Below, piece by piece: positions 63,535 through 64,000 of a stretch of 64,000 bases of DNA. The DNA is taken from NCBI RefSeq assembly GCF_019795155.1, contig NZ_JAILYN010000001.1:159373-223372 (forward strand). The letters run 5' to 3'. A program made the translations under genes and the position numbers. Under the pieces are notes generated by a model. That model saw only the letters and a list, made by a program, of their open reading frames with translations, did not search any database and had not been told where the DNA came from. Every line of letters starts with the position of its first letter. The first letter of the stretch is position 1. Source of the DNA: Marinobacterium arenosum (lineage in GTDB: Bacteria > Pseudomonadota > Gammaproteobacteria > Pseudomonadales > Balneatricaceae).

Positions 63535-64000
63535 TTCGTAGATACAAGCAGCCCGCTCCGAGGGCGATATCCACGGACCGCACCAGGCCGTCGCGGTCGG
63601 TACCCAAAGGGCATGCCAAGCCCGCTGCTACAGGCGCCGTGCTTCGTAGCTGCCCGCTCCGAGGGCGATATCCACGGATCGCACCGGGGCCGTCGCGGTC
63701 GGAGCCCGCTGCTACAGGCGCCGTGCTTCGTAGCTGCCCCCTCCGAGGGCGATATCCACGGACCGTACCGGGCCCGTCGCGGTCGGAGACCGCTGCTACA
63801 GGCGCCGTGCTTCGTAGCTGCCCGCTCCGAGGGCGATATCCACGGATCGCACCAGGCCGTCGCGGTCGGAGACCGCTGCTACAGGTGCCGTGCTTTGTAG
63901 CAGCCCGCTCTGAGGGCGATATCCACGGATCGCACCGGGGCCGTCGCGGTCGGAGCCCCTGCTACAGGCGCCGTGCTTCGTAGCTGCCCGCTCCGGGGGC
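63535..64000. repeat. Tandem array of 83-84 bp units, continuing past the window end
   Basis: Units begin with TTCGTAG (or TTTGTAG) at 63535, 63643, 63727, 63811, 63894 and 63977, giving steps of 108, 84, 84, 83 and 83 bases; the first unit carries extra sequence near 63600-63620. The core CCCGCTCCGAGGGCGATATC recurs in each. Frames reading through it are artefacts of the repeat. A 23-base exact match lies inverted at 10986-11008. The array has no CRISPR character, since there are no unique spacers. Confidence 0.85.

Noticed and set aside
63019..63900. An open frame running from lysE into the tandem repeats
   Set aside because: It is in the wrong frame of lysE and then reads repeated units, giving periodic ARSEGDIHG-type peptides that are an artefact of the array.
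63535..64000. CRISPR array
   Set aside because: Whole 83-84 bp units are repeated with no unique spacers of regular length and there are no cas genes.

Overview
The window is chromosomal DNA of a GC-rich gammaproteobacterium, probably a marine or halotolerant member of the Oceanospirillales/Pseudomonadales. The evidence is the gene order leuC-leuD-leuB-asd-(second asd)-fimV-truA-trpF-...-accD-folC-dedD-cvpA-purF-metZ, which is the backbone known from Pseudomonas, together with two BCCT betaine carriers, a TRAP transporter with a TatT lipoprotein, ergothioneine genes and a class III PHA synthase. No genus can be fixed by eye. No rRNA, tRNA, CRISPR array, prophage or transposase was seen.

Layout. 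1-9.2 kb: the 3' end of an SRAP (YedK-like) gene, a P2-type cation ATPase, a PrpA-like phosphatase divergent from egtB-egtD, a small Cys/His-rich protein, a NarL-type response regulator and an SNF-family sodium symporter. 9.2-16.5 kb (minus strand): a beta-oxidation block reading thiolase, fadB, acyl-CoA dehydrogenase, ETF-quinone oxidoreductase, which links acyl-CoA oxidation to the quinone pool. 17-20.7 kb: a TRAP system (tatT, dctP, dctQ, dctM) in which dctQ is split by an apparent one-base deletion. 20.7-26.6 kb: small stress and housekeeping genes, namely a DJ-1/PfpI protein divergent from a MocR regulator, an IbpA-type Hsp20 behind a heat-shock promoter and a ROSE-like RNA thermometer, an HExxH protein, a macrodomain hydrolase, dusC and thpR.

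26.7-49 kb: the conserved minus-strand biosynthetic block (metZ, purF, cvpA, dedD, folC, accD, trpA, trpB, trpF, truA, fimV, two asd genes, leuB, leuD, leuC). It is interrupted between the two asd genes by a plus-strand usp-BCCT-glsB stress insert, and a LysR gene lies divergent to leuC. 50-52 kb: phaE-phaC.

52.3-63.5 kb: an accessory catabolic region. A GcvA-like LysR regulator and a BCCT carrier face a five-gene plus-strand cluster: a Rieske oxygenase of the quaternary-ammonium type, an aldehyde dehydrogenase, a rubredoxin fused to an FAD reductase, a DAO-fold flavoprotein and an EutQ-like cupin. An ArgP-like regulator divergent from a LysE/ArgO exporter follows. The cluster looks like a pathway for an imported N-methylated or betaine-like compound, with the rubredoxin fusion as candidate electron donor to the oxygenase; the substrate is unknown. 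The last 0.5 kb is a tandem array of 83-84 bp units running off the end, with a 23-base exact match near 11.0 kb.
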